Below are positions 1 through 8,957 of a stretch of 64,000 nt of DNA, piece by piece. Under the pieces are notes generated by a model that had not been told where the DNA came from, searched no databases, and saw nothing but the letters and a program-made list of their open reading frames with translations. Origin of the DNA: DATMER01 sp031390755 (lineage in GTDB: Bacteria > Acidobacteriota > Thermoanaerobaculia > Multivoradales > UBA5704). The first letter of the stretch is position 1. Every line of letters begins with the position of its first letter. Made by a program: the position numbers and the translations under genes. The DNA is taken from positions 35,359 to 99,358 of the forward strand of contig JANMTS010000047.1 of assembly GCA_031390755.1 (NCBI GenBank), given 5' to 3'.

Positions 1-41
1 AGATAGAAGGAATGGCCGCCCGGAGTCAATTTGATGGTGCC

Positions 42-2693
42 TCACCGGCTCCCGGAGGCGTTGATCGCCGCGAAGGGGGGCTCGATGGGGAAGGTCCCGG
101 CTCCGGGCGCCGTCGAGACCCGCGTGGTGCCCTGCTGGTCCTTCGTGGTGACGCGGTAGAAGAGCCTGTTCTGGTTCCTCAGGACGTTCCAGGCCGCCGG
201 ATCGAGGACGACGTCGGCCTGGCAGGTGGCCGTCGACCGGACGCCGCTCTTCCAGAGGTTCAACGTGAACTTCGCATCCGAGGCGGCTTCGACCTCGTAG
301 GTCTGGCCGCAGAGCGGGGCCGTCGTGTCGGCGGCTCCGGCGCCCGTGAAGCGATAGTGGGGACCGGTCCAGATCCGGAAGCCGGGCGGCGGTCCGGCCT
401 TCTTCAGGTAGTCGACCTCCGGATCCCCGGCCGGATACCCTGCCGGATCCCGGTCGTCGATCTCGATCACGGCGTCGACCGCGGTGTCGGCCGCCGGACA
501 GTGCGGGTGCTTCGTGCCTGCCTTGCCGTCCAGGCACTCGATCGGCGTCAGGAACACTCCCGCCTTCGCCCAGCCGCTCAGAACCTTGCTCGCCGTCTGC
601 CGCCCGGGTCCCGGCGCGGCCGTCCACTCCCCCATCATCTTGCGCTCCAGATCCTGGAGCTGGAGGAAGACGTCGCGATCGCACGACGAGTGCCGGGGCC
701 GGCCCTCGGAGGAATCGACCGAGGAGCAGGTGAGCTTCTGGAAGCCGAAGCTCCGGAGCGAGCGCAGGAGCCGGACCCAGAGCTCCTCGACTCCCGCGTC
801 CCCGGCCTTGCTGAACAGGCCCTGGCGGATGTCCCAGAGCGCCGCCGCGGCGATCTGTCCGTTCGCGTACTCGCCCTCGTGGTTCGGACGCCGGTGCTCC
901 GGGAAGCGGTCCGCCGGCAGCTCGGCCAGGCGGGGGAATCCGCCGTCCTCGCTGTGCTTCCGGCAGCCCAGGCTGGCGTCCTTTCCGCCCAGGTTCTTGG
1001 CGGACCAGCCGGCGAAGCAGTTGGTGCCTGCATAGAGGAAGGCCAGGCCGTCGGCGACGTTGTGGAGGATGCCGTGGCTGAGCGGGTCCGGCAGCGAGCA
1101 GGTGCCGGACCCGCACCAGCTCTGGGGCCGCCGCTCCTGAAGGCGCCACATGAGGAGATGGGCAGCCTCGTGCGCCAGGATCGTGGCGTCCTGGGCACCG
1201 TTGAGCCGGAGCCCGTCCGCCGCGGGACAATCGGCGGCGGTGTGCCCCTGGCCTTCGGCGATCCACAGGGAGCTTCTCGCATCCCGTCCGGCGGCGCTGT
1301 CGTAGTAGGAGACGCTTCCCTGGGAGTCCTTGGTGGCCACATCGATGTAGATCTGCGTCGCCTTCTCGGGAAAGGTCGGGAGGGACCCTGCGCTCCTGGC
1401 AATCTCCCGGAAGCTGTAGACGTGGGAGTAGGCGTTGACCTGGCGGAACAGCCGGTTGCCGCCCGTCTTGCCGGAGCAGAGGGCGTTGGCATCCCCGGCG
1501 ATCGGGCTCTTGAGGAGGTCGGCCGCCGAGGACACCTCGATCTCGAAGCCGTTCGGCAGGAAGCCGTCGGCTCCGACGTCCACCCGCGGGAACACGCCGT
1601 TGAGCTGGAGGGCCAGCCTGCCGTTCGGCAGCGGATCGACCTTGAATCGGACCGGCTCAGTGCAGGGTCCGGTGGAACAGGAACCGGGATCGCGCCGCCA
1701 GCGTACACCGCTGACCTCCTGTGCGGCTTCGCTCCACTGCGGCGCCATCCGCAGGAGGTTCCCCGTCGCCGCGTCGGCCCACACCATCCAGCTCTTCGGG
1801 CTCTGCCGGCCGCCGAGCAGGACCCTCCAGGCGTGGCGGAGCACCGTCTCGCCTTTCACCATCTCCCCGGGCAGAAGGACCAGCTCGGGTTCGCCGAGCT
1901 GCACCGGCAACTCCTCCGTCTCCGCCTTCACAGCGAGTTGCGCCCGGGCGGTCTCGAGCACCCTGCCCAGCTGGGATCGATCGGCCTGGTTGACGACCCT
2001 GAAGGAGTCCAAGAGCGCGCCGTGGACGAGCGAGACCGTTTCGCCCTCTCGGCGCAACGCCGTCACCATGGCGCGCTCGATGGGGACCCCGCCTGCCGTC
2101 TGGGTGAAGACATACTGGTAGCGCGCGCGCTCCAGGTCCGCCTTCCATTCCAGGAGCCCCGTGCCAACGGCGTCGCGCATCGCGTCGTCGGCAAGCCGGG
2201 AGGGCTGTCCGCTCTCGCGCAAGGCGGCACAGACGGCCCGGGATTTCTCGTCACCCGGCTGGTCCCCGCCCGGCCGCCCGTCCTCCCGGCAGACCTCCGC
2301 CGCCAGGGCGCGCACGTCCGCTCCGCCCAGGTTCGTCGGCTCGGCCGGCAGCGCCAGATCCGACAGGCTGCGCTGAAAGCCGGCGGAACGGAGGGTGGGC
2401 TCGATCTGGCCGAGCACCTCGCCCAGAGGCAGCGCTCCCTCCCAGGCCGCGGCCGGCAGCACGACGGTAAAGGCGTTTCCCTCCGCGGGCGCGGGCTTCG
2501 CCGATCTCGGCGGGAACAGGATGGGGATCAGTACCCCCGGGCGCAGGACCAGGCCCACGGAGGGGCGTCCGGAGGGAGCGGCCGCCTCCCGCGGACGGCC
2601 GTCCCGGGGGGAGGTCGCATCCTGGGCCGTGGAGGTGGTCAGGCAGGGCAGGAGCACCAGCGCCACAAGGAAGACTCTCCGTTCTCTTTTCAT
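42..2693 (-). CDS. Secreted HExxH metallopeptidase (M4/M36-like gluzincin)
   Basis: The 883-aa protein starts at an ATG followed by a clear signal peptide (basic MKRERR, hydrophobic VFLVALVLLPCL, Ala-Gln end); an in-frame ATG 13 codons upstream would spoil that signal. Residues of roughly 170-310 read like the FTP/PepSY-type propeptide of secreted thermolysin/fungalysin-like proteases. A zinc motif HEAAH lies at 508-512. In the downstream segment where gluzincins carry their glutamate ligand (NEAxSD or EGWSD), this protein has HNVADGLAF, so the third ligand is unusual or absent. Several Cys-containing segments fit an exported, disulfide-bonded protein. It is divergent from the peptide/CHAT cassette. 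Peptidase assignment rests on the motif and propeptide; whether it is active is uncertain. Confidence 0.7.
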   Translation of the reverse strand: MKRERRVFLVALVLLPCLTTSTAQDATSPRDGRPREAAAPSGRPSVGLVLRPGVLIPILFPPRSAKPAPAEGNAFTVVLPAAAWEGALPLGEVLGQIEPTLRSAGFQRSLSDLALPAEPTNLGGADVRALAAEVCREDGRPGGDQPGDEKSRAVCAALRESGQPSRLADDAMRDAVGTGLLEWKADLERARYQYVFTQTAGGVPIERAMVTALRREGETVSLVHGALLDSFRVVNQADRSQLGRVLETARAQLAVKAETEELPVQLGEPELVLLPGEMVKGETVLRHAWRVLLGGRQSPKSWMVWADAATGNLLRMAPQWSEAAQEVSGVRWRRDPGSCSTGPCTEPVRFKVDPLPNGRLALQLNGVFPRVDVGADGFLPNGFEIEVSSAADLLKSPIAGDANALCSGKTGGNRLFRQVNAYSHVYSFREIARSAGSLPTFPEKATQIYIDVATKDSQGSVSYYDSAAGRDARSSLWIAEGQGHTAADCPAADGLRLNGAQDATILAHEAAHLLMWRLQERRPQSWCGSGTCSLPDPLSHGILHNVADGLAFLYAGTNCFAGWSAKNLGGKDASLGCRKHSEDGGFPRLAELPADRFPEHRRPNHEGEYANGQIAAAALWDIRQGLFSKAGDAGVEELWVRLLRSLRSFGFQKLTCSSVDSSEGRPRHSSCDRDVFLQLQDLERKMMGEWTAAPGPGRQTASKVLSGWAKAGVFLTPIECLDGKAGTKHPHCPAADTAVDAVIEIDDRDPAGYPAGDPEVDYLKKAGPPPGFRIWTGPHYRFTGAGAADTTAPLCGQTYEVEAASDAKFTLNLWKSGVRSTATCQADVVLDPAAWNVLRNQNRLFYRVTTKDQQGTTRVSTAPGAGTFPIEPPFAAINASGSR

Positions 2694-3047
2694 GGCAACC
2701 TCAGGGTGTGTAAGGCGGTTTGCCGGTCGCATTGATCACGGCAAACTGCGGATCGATCGTGAAGGCGGCTCTCGCCCTGGCGGCGGAACGCGGCCCGGTC
2801 CGGCTTCACACCGTGGAAGTTCCAGCGCAATTTCGTTATCCTGAGCATACGCGCGCTCCACTCTATGGATTGAGGCCTGTCTACCGGCGGCCTCCTTTCT
2901 TGACGACTCCACCCGGACGAATCCCTCAAGGAATCGTGAGGTGAGGGAGTCGGCTCTCGGCTGTCGTCCTCTTGTGTGGGAGCCGACAAGGCTCCAAGGC
3001 CAACCGGGGAGGCCGACCAGGCTTCCCGATCCAGCGGGAGGGATGAG
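2694..3047. other. Divergent intergenic region and structured leader of peptide 1
   Basis: This 354-bp spacer separates the minus-strand peptidase from the plus-strand peptide/CHAT array. No convincing sigma-70 promoter pair was found. It contains a perfect 8-bp inverted repeat, GTCGGCTC at 2949-2956 and GAGCCGAC at 2980-2987, and a direct repeat, GCCGACAAGGCTCC near 2983 and GCCGACCAGGCTTCC near 3013. A stretch around 2899-2930 (TTGACGACTCC, then CTCAAGGAATCG) loosely resembles the spacers before peptides 2 and 3. The region may be a structured 5' UTR. Confidence 0.4.
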
Positions 3048-3272
3048 ATGAAGGCTCCGAATCAAAAGAAGAAGGAACCGGCAACCACCAAGACCACGGC
3101 AAATGGCAGAACGAAGCCGACCGTTCGTCCGACAGGCGGTGGCAGAACGAAGCCGACTGTTCGTCCGACAGGCGGCGGCAGAACGAAGCCGATCATTCGC
3201 CCCCAAGGGGGCGGCGGCGAAGGTGATCCTCCGGGCCCGGCCACCCCTGGCCCCGGCGGTCTGCGTCCGTGA
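3048..3272 (+). CDS. Peptide 1: small basic Pro/Gly-rich protein with 12-aa repeats
   Basis: The 74-aa protein starts at ATG 3048 behind a strong Shine-Dalgarno (GGGAGGGATGAG); an upstream in-frame ATG at 2976 lacks this. The N-terminus is lysine-rich (MKAPNQKKKEPATTKTT). It is followed by three copies of GRTKPTVRPTGG, the third degenerate, and a tail rich in Gly and Pro. There is no signal peptide or membrane segment. Its TGA overlaps the GTG start of the TPR-CHAT gene, implying coupled translation. Two further small basic proline-rich genes sit next to the following CHAT gene, so I treat the three as one family. Function is not recognised; a protease substrate, precursor or regulator of the CHAT protein are all possible. 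Confidence 0.65.
   Translation: MKAPNQKKKEPATTKTTANGRTKPTVRPTGGGRTKPTVRPTGGGRTKPIIRPQGGGGEGDPPGPATPGPGGLRP
3105..3212 (+). repeat. Three tandem 36-bp repeats inside peptide 1
   Basis: Units begin at 3105, 3141 and 3177, each starting GGCAGAACGAAGCCGA. The first two differ by only two bases; the third has diverged in its second half. In frame they encode the 12-aa repeat of peptide 1, so copy-number change would lengthen or shorten the protein without a frameshift. Confidence 0.9.
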
Positions 3273-5998
3273 GCCAGGCCTGTCGAGGGGGAGGCCGTCA
3301 AGACCTCCCCCCTCGCCTGTGGCCCTGCCTGCTCCTGGTGACAGGGCTCGCCGTGCCGATGTCTGTGCCGACGTCTGCGGCAAGCTCTCCTTCCGCCCCT
3401 TCCGTGGCCGATTGCGAGGCTCGCTTCGCCGCGGCTCCCGAGGCCGACGATTCGTCGTATTGCTTCGTGGAGGCGGCGGCGGCCGATCCGGGCAGGAGGG
3501 CGGAAGCGGTCCGCAGCACGGAGGCCCTTCTGCGGCGGCAGCCCGGAAACGCCTGGCTGAGCTACTTTCTCGGCAGCCTGCTGTGGCAGGAGCCCCGGCG
3601 GTCCTCGGACCTCTTCGCAGCCGCAGCCGACCGCCTCGCGGAGCGCGGGTTGCCGCAGGGTGAGGTCCGGGCCTGCGCAAACCTCTACTACAAGCTCCTC
3701 GAGCAGGACCGGCAGCGCGAGGCCGAGGCCGCGGTGAAGCGCGCCGTGCGTGTTGCGGATGCCTCCGGGGATCCGCTCGCCGTCGCCCGGGCGCGAATCC
3801 TTGAATCATCCTTTCTCACCGGCCGTGACCAGGATCTGCCGCGGGCCTACCGATTGCTCCTCGACGCCCGTGAAATCGTGACGCCCGGCGCCGGACTTCC
3901 CCACCCCTCCTCTCGAGCGGAGGCCCAATTCATCTACACCCTGCGCCGCGACTCCCTGTCGAACATGTCCTTGCTGGGTGTGAGCCTGGGCAGACTGGGC
4001 GAGGCCCGCAGGTTCGCTGAGGAAGCGGTGGCTCTCACCGTCAGGGAGGGCGACCGCAGCTCGGAAGCCGTGGCGAGATACCGCCTCCTGCGAGTCATCC
4101 GCGAACAGCTCTATCTCCTGCCCGTCCCTGGCGCGAAGGAGACCGCCTTGGGGATCGCGCGCGAAACGCTGGCCGCGGCCGAAGCCGTCGGCGACCGGGG
4201 AACCGAGGCCAGCGCCAATGGCATCCTGGGCCTCCTCACGAGCGGCTCCGTCAGCGAAGATCACTTCCTCCGATGCCGGGAGGCGGCGGCGACCCGGACG
4301 GAGGCCAGCTACTGCCGCAGCCAGCAGGCCCGGCGCCTGACGGCGGACGAGCCGGAGCGGGCCATGCATCTTGTCGACGAGGCTCTCGACCTCGCCGTGG
4401 AGGCGAATGACTCCAGCGCCGTCGCCTATGCGTGGCGCGAACGCATGCGGGTGAGCTGGCGGCTGGGGCCGCCCGAGCAATCGATCCGCGACTCGATGAC
4501 CGCCCTCACCTCGATCGAGCTGCTGCGCAAGCTCCAGGCTCCGGGCGAGGGCCGGGCCGAGGTCTTCGCCCTCTGGGCGAGCCACTACCACTGGCTGACC
4601 GGCCGCCTCCTGGAGGAGACGGGGAACGCGGCGGATCTCGACCTGGCCTTCGAGGTCCAGGAGCGGATGCGCGCCCGCGCCCTGGTGGACGCCCTGGAGG
4701 CTGCGCAGGCCGGTCCCGCCCCGAGCGAGGACGCCCCTCTCGCCACGCTGGCCCGGATCCGCCAGTCGCTGGAGCCGGACGAAGCGCTCCTCTCGTTCCA
4801 GATCGCGAACTGGAAGGACATGGTGGGAGACTTCGCCGGCGGCTCCTGGCTCACCGTGGTCACCCGCGGCGGCGTCACGGTCCATCCCCTGCGCTCGTCG
4901 CTCGCGGGGCGGACCGAGCTGCGCAGCGCGCTGGACATCTTCACCGGCCTCTTCAACGGGGACGGCGACAATGCGACCGCCGCCGCCACCCTCTACGGCG
5001 CGCTGCTGGCGGACGGCCTCGCCGGGCTCGACCCCGGCATCCGGCGGCTGGTCATCGTTCCGGACGACGTGCTTCACCGCTTTCCGTTCGCCGTCCTGCG
5101 CTCCGCCCCCGACGCGCCGCCGCTGGCAGCCCGGTACGAGATCGCGATGGTCCCTTCCGCCACGCTCTGGCTGCACTGGCGCGACGAATCGTCCGTTCCG
5201 GCCGCGTCCGCGGCCCTGGTGCTGGCCGACCCGGAATCGCCGGAGGCCCTGCCCTCGGCCTACCGCGGGGCTTCCTTCCTCAAGATGGGCGGCCTTGGAG
5301 CGCTCCCCTGGGCACGCCGGGAGGGGAAGTCGATTGTGCGCCATCTCGGCGCGGGCAGCCGGCTGCTGGTGGGAACCGAGGCCGCCGAATCCCTTCTCAA
5401 GAAGGATCCCGGACCGTACGGAATCCTCCACTTCGCCACCCATGCGTGGACGGACGACAGCGAGCCCGAGCTCTCCTTCGTCCTGCTGTCCCCGGGAAGC
5501 CCGGCCGAGGACGGCTTCCTTCAGATCCGCGAGATCACCCGCCTGAACCTGCGCGGCCGCATCGCCGTGCTCTCCACGTGCAGCAGCGCGTCCGGCGAGG
5601 TGCTGCGCGGCGAAGGGGTGATGAGCCTGGCCCGGGCGTTCTTCCAGGCGGGAGCGCATACGGTCGTGGCCACGCTCTGGCCGCTCCAGGACGACGACGG
5701 CGCCGCCCTGTTCGACCGCTTCTACGAGCACCTGGGCCAGGGCCTCAGCGTGGCCGCCGCCCTGCGGGCCGCCCAACTCGACCGCATCGCCGAGGGAGCC
5801 TTTCCCGCCGCCTGGGCCGGAGTGATCGTCCTGGGGGACGGCGACCGCATCCCCATGCCCGGAGGCCGGCGCGGCCTGCCTCCCCTGGCAGTGCCGGCCA
5901 TCCTGACAACTGCTACTCTACTGTTCGCGGGAGCCATCGCCTTTCTGGTGCGGCGCACCAACAAAAATAGCCATAAAAGCATTCCAAATCTTCCGTGA
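3269..5998 (+). CDS. Exported TPR-CHAT protease 1 with C-terminal membrane anchor
   Basis: The 909-aa protein uses a GTG start overlapping the stop of peptide 1. The N-terminus has a signal-like hydrophobic stretch (about 14-32) ending in Ala-Ser residues. A helical TPR-like region spans roughly 60-480. The CHAT (caspase-like, clan CD) domain fills roughly 490-865 and has both catalytic elements: HFATH at 721-725 (catalytic His725) and STC at 769-771 (Cys771), followed by the typical GEGVMSLARAF segment. A single transmembrane helix at about 875-894 precedes two Arg and a short tail. The predicted topology puts the protease outside the cytoplasm, anchored to the inner membrane. It is paralogous to the CHAT gene at 6249. 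The substrate is unknown; the neighbouring peptide is an inference only. Confidence 0.88.
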   Translation: MSQACRGGGRQDLPPRLWPCLLLVTGLAVPMSVPTSAASSPSAPSVADCEARFAAAPEADDSSYCFVEAAAADPGRRAEAVRSTEALLRRQPGNAWLSYFLGSLLWQEPRRSSDLFAAAADRLAERGLPQGEVRACANLYYKLLEQDRQREAEAAVKRAVRVADASGDPLAVARARILESSFLTGRDQDLPRAYRLLLDAREIVTPGAGLPHPSSRAEAQFIYTLRRDSLSNMSLLGVSLGRLGEARRFAEEAVALTVREGDRSSEAVARYRLLRVIREQLYLLPVPGAKETALGIARETLAAAEAVGDRGTEASANGILGLLTSGSVSEDHFLRCREAAATRTEASYCRSQQARRLTADEPERAMHLVDEALDLAVEANDSSAVAYAWRERMRVSWRLGPPEQSIRDSMTALTSIELLRKLQAPGEGRAEVFALWASHYHWLTGRLLEETGNAADLDLAFEVQERMRARALVDALEAAQAGPAPSEDAPLATLARIRQSLEPDEALLSFQIANWKDMVGDFAGGSWLTVVTRGGVTVHPLRSSLAGRTELRSALDIFTGLFNGDGDNATAAATLYGALLADGLAGLDPGIRRLVIVPDDVLHRFPFAVLRSAPDAPPLAARYEIAMVPSATLWLHWRDESSVPAASAALVLADPESPEALPSAYRGASFLKMGGLGALPWARREGKSIVRHLGAGSRLLVGTEAAESLLKKDPGPYGILHFATHAWTDDSEPELSFVLLSPGSPAEDGFLQIREITRLNLRGRIAVLSTCSSASGEVLRGEGVMSLARAFFQAGAHTVVATLWPLQDDDGAALFDRFYEHLGQGLSVAAALRAAQLDRIAEGAFPAAWAGVIVLGDGDRIPMPGGRRGLPPLAVPAILTTATLLFAGAIAFLVRRTNKNSHKSIPNLP

Positions 5999-6076
5999 GG
6001 GAATCGCAAACGCCGGATCGTCTTCCTGACCAGAGGGTCGCGACTGACCGCTCTACTTTCCTCAAAGGAGGCTGTC

Positions 6077-6217
6077 ATGGCAAAGTCGAAAAGGAATGCG
6101 GCGACCAAGCTGGCCCCAATCGAGCCGTTCGAGGTAAACGCGCCGGTGATGCCCCCTGTGGAACCCGATCCAGGGATCCGGCTCCAGGACATGCAGCAGG
6201 CGCCGGCCGGCGGATGA
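6077..6217 (+). CDS. Peptide 2: 46-aa basic/proline-rich protein
   Basis: This short gene has a textbook ribosome site (AAAGGAG, 6 nt before ATG). The N-terminus is basic (MAKSKRNAATK) and the centre reads PVMPPVEPDPGI. The nearly identical motif IMPAPEPDPG occurs in peptide 3. There is no signal peptide or membrane helix. It lies 78 bp after CHAT 1 and 31 bp before CHAT 2. The upstream spacer matches that of peptide 3 in two blocks: GATCGTCTTCCTGACC, and CTCAAAGGAGGCTGTC just before the ATG. This conservation of both peptide motif and leader supports it as a real gene despite its length. Function is unknown. Confidence 0.7.
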   Translation: MAKSKRNAATKLAPIEPFEVNAPVMPPVEPDPGIRLQDMQQAPAGG

Positions 6218-6248
6218 CCGTTCCGCGCAGTCAAAGGGGGGGGCCTCC

Positions 6249-8849
6249 ATGAGGCATTCTCATCACGGCGCCGCAGCGTTGGTCTTCCTGCTTGCGCTCG
6301 CGGCGGGCCCACGGGACGCATCCGCCGCCTCGGAGCTCGACGCGTGCGCAAGCCTGGCTCCCGCGCCAGATGCCCAAACGGTCTCGAGCTGCCTGTACGA
6401 CGTGGCCCGCGGCTCTTCCCCGGAGCGGGCCAGGGGTGTCCAGTCGCTGGAAGCGCTGCGCTCCCGGCGGCCGGAAGACCCCTGGCCCGTGCTGTATCTC
6501 GCCCATCTGAGTCTGAGGATAAGCCGGGAGCTGGACCAGGCCGAGATCCTGTACCGGGATTGCGCCCGCCTCGCCTCCCGCCGCGGCATGATCCCGCCCG
6601 AGGTTCACGCGCGCATCGGCACCGCCCGGCTGCTCCAGAAGGCAGGGCGCCTGGAGGAGGCGGCCGAGGAGTTGAAGACCGTAGTCTCGCTTGCCGAGAA
6701 ATCCGGCAGCGTCGAGCTTCAAGGCCGGGCCGCAATGCTCTCGGCGCAGCAGGACATGGCCGAGGGGGAGCTCGAGCAGGCCTACAGCGCCTTGTCGACT
6801 CTTTGGCCGTCGGTGCGCTCCAGCGGCTCCTGGGGGTTTCAGCGCGAATACCTGAGCGCCTTCAGCGGAAGCGCGCAGCAGACCGGGCGGCTGCACGAAG
6901 CACTGAAGGGTTTCCGGGAGCTGTCTCAGCTCGCGGCCGCCCACGGCGACGCCCCCACCGAGATCAGCGGGCTCGCGGGGTTCCTCAATCTCCGCCTGGA
7001 TGCGCTGAACGAGATGCCGTCGGCCGCGGACCGAATCGAGATTCTCGCCATGGCCCGAAAGCTTCTGGCCGCCGCCCGCGCCACGGAACGCCCGGCCCTG
7101 GGCGTGAACGGGCACTGGCTGCTCGGCATGCTGGCGCCGCTGCCCGAGGCCAGGGTCCACCTGCAACGCTGTGTCGAGGTCGCCTCCAGCCCTCAACAGA
7201 AAAGCTTCTGCCACGGAACGCTGGCGCTGCGGCTGGCGCCCTCCGATCCGGCCGCCGCCGACGCGGCGATCCACGAAGCCATGACCCAGGCCCGGCAGTC
7301 CGGCGATCCTTTTTCCTGGGCTGCCTTCTGGCACCAGCGCATGCGGATGAGCTGGTCGGTCGGTCCGCCCGAGAGCGCCCTGCGGGATTCCTGGGAGGCA
7401 CTCGACGCCATCGAAGCCCTCCGCGATCTTCAGCATGGAACCTCCGGCCAGCCCAGGCTCTTCTCGACCTGGGCCGAGGACTATTACTGGCTTTCGGGCA
7501 AGCTTCTGGAGTTGAACTGGACGGAAGACGCCTTCCTGGCGATCGAGCGCATGCGCGCCCGGACCCTCATCGACGCGCTCGGCCTTCCGCGCAGCTCAAA
7601 GACTGGAAGCTCCCGGCCGAGCTTCGCCTCCCTGGAGCAGGTCCGCCGCGCCCTCGGTCCGGACGAAGCCTTCCTCTCCTTCCAGGTCTCCCCCTGGACG
7701 GACCTGGCCGGCGATTTCGGAGGCGGCTCCTGGCTGCTCGTCACCACCCGGAAGGACACTAAAACCTACCAGCTCCCCTGCCGCACCGAGGTGCGGCCAA
7801 GCGTGGATGCGCTCCAGGGGCTCGTCGAGGATCGGAACAAGACCGAGGCGGTCCTCTCCGCCACGCTCTACCGCGAGCTTCTCGACCGGGCCCTGGCCGA
7901 TCTTCCCGAGGAAACGAAGCGCCTGGTGATCGTCCCGGACGACTCGCTGCACCGGCTCCCGTTCGCCTTGCTCCGGCCCGAAGACGGCGAGCCGCTCGGA
8001 GCGATCTATCAAATCTCCCTCGTCCCCTCCGCGACCCTCTGGCTGCGGTTTCGCGGCCAAACGCCCTCGGCCGCCGAGAAGCTCGCCCTCGTGTTCGCGG
8101 ATCCGCCGCCCGCCGGCTCCGGGGCTTCCGCCGAGCGCGGCGGAGCGTTCGTCGATCCGGCAAGCCTGGGACCCCTCCCCGGGTCAAAGCGGGAAGGCGA
8201 GTCCGTGCTCCGACACCTCGGCCGCGGCAGTCTCCTGCTCACCGGAGCGGAAGCGTCCGAGGCTCATCTCAAAGCCACCGGCCTGGACGGCTTCCGGATC
8301 GGCCACTTCGCCACCCATTCGGTGGCGGACAGCGCCCGGCCCGAGCGCTCCTTCATCTACCTGGCCGCCGGAGACCTGAAACAGGACGGCCAGCTGCACC
8401 CCCACGAGATCGCCGAGCTCGGCCACCTGAGGGGGAAGATGGTGGTGCTCTCGACCTGCGAGAGCGGCGCGGGAGAGATCCTCCGCGGCGAGGGGGTGAT
8501 GGGGCTGGCAAGGTCGTTCTTCGTCGCCGGGGCCAATCCGGTGGTGGCGAGCCTCTGGCGCGTGCGGGACGACGAGGGCCTCGCTCTCTTCGACCGGTTC
8601 TACGCCCACCTCGCCCGGGGAGAGAGCGTGGCCGCCGCGCTCAAGGCCGCCCAGCGCGACCTCATTGACGACGGGGCTCCGGCCGCCGCCTGGGCCGGGG
8701 TTGTCGTTCTTGGAGACGGCAGCCAGGTGCCCTTTCCCGAGGGCAGGAAGGCCGCGCCCCGCATGCTCGTCTCGCTGGTCGGCGCCGTCACCCTCCTCAC
8801 GGCCGTCGTCCTGATCCTGAAGCGGCGAAACTCATCAAGCCGAGTTTGA
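6249..8849 (+). CDS. Exported TPR-CHAT protease 2 with C-terminal membrane anchor
   Basis: The 866-aa protein starts at ATG with a G-rich ribosome site 5 nt upstream and has a good signal peptide (MRHSHHGAAALVFLLALAAG, then an Ala-rich cleavage region). TPR-like helices cover about 60-450 and the CHAT domain about 460-830. Catalytic motifs are HFATH 686-690 (His690) and STC ending at Cys737. A transmembrane helix lies at about 838-857, followed by Arg-Arg and a very short tail. Colinear identities with CHAT 1 include RLVIVPDD(V/S)LHR, GDFxGGSWL and GEGVMxLAR. The two are therefore diverged tandem duplicates, each preceded by a small peptide gene. Periplasmic proteolysis is inferred. Confidence 0.88.
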   Translation: MRHSHHGAAALVFLLALAAGPRDASAASELDACASLAPAPDAQTVSSCLYDVARGSSPERARGVQSLEALRSRRPEDPWPVLYLAHLSLRISRELDQAEILYRDCARLASRRGMIPPEVHARIGTARLLQKAGRLEEAAEELKTVVSLAEKSGSVELQGRAAMLSAQQDMAEGELEQAYSALSTLWPSVRSSGSWGFQREYLSAFSGSAQQTGRLHEALKGFRELSQLAAAHGDAPTEISGLAGFLNLRLDALNEMPSAADRIEILAMARKLLAAARATERPALGVNGHWLLGMLAPLPEARVHLQRCVEVASSPQQKSFCHGTLALRLAPSDPAAADAAIHEAMTQARQSGDPFSWAAFWHQRMRMSWSVGPPESALRDSWEALDAIEALRDLQHGTSGQPRLFSTWAEDYYWLSGKLLELNWTEDAFLAIERMRARTLIDALGLPRSSKTGSSRPSFASLEQVRRALGPDEAFLSFQVSPWTDLAGDFGGGSWLLVTTRKDTKTYQLPCRTEVRPSVDALQGLVEDRNKTEAVLSATLYRELLDRALADLPEETKRLVIVPDDSLHRLPFALLRPEDGEPLGAIYQISLVPSATLWLRFRGQTPSAAEKLALVFADPPPAGSGASAERGGAFVDPASLGPLPGSKREGESVLRHLGRGSLLLTGAEASEAHLKATGLDGFRIGHFATHSVADSARPERSFIYLAAGDLKQDGQLHPHEIAELGHLRGKMVVLSTCESGAGEILRGEGVMGLARSFFVAGANPVVASLWRVRDDEGLALFDRFYAHLARGESVAAALKAAQRDLIDDGAPAAAWAGVVVLGDGSQVPFPEGRKAAPRMLVSLVGAVTLLTAVVLILKRRNSSSRV

Positions 8850-8957
8850 CCCGACCGGTGAGGGGATCAGGGCTTCAAGATCGTCTACTTGACCGAACGA
8901 GCAGGCAGGACGAAACAACTCAGCACCCTGAACCGCCCAAGCTCAAGGAGGGATGTC

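Noticed and set aside
12..2735. Long plus-strand ORF of about 900 codons antisense to the secreted metallopeptidase
   Set aside because: It is a high-GC shadow: Arg/Gly/Ala-rich with no domain, while the minus strand has a signal peptide, zinc motif and ribosome site.
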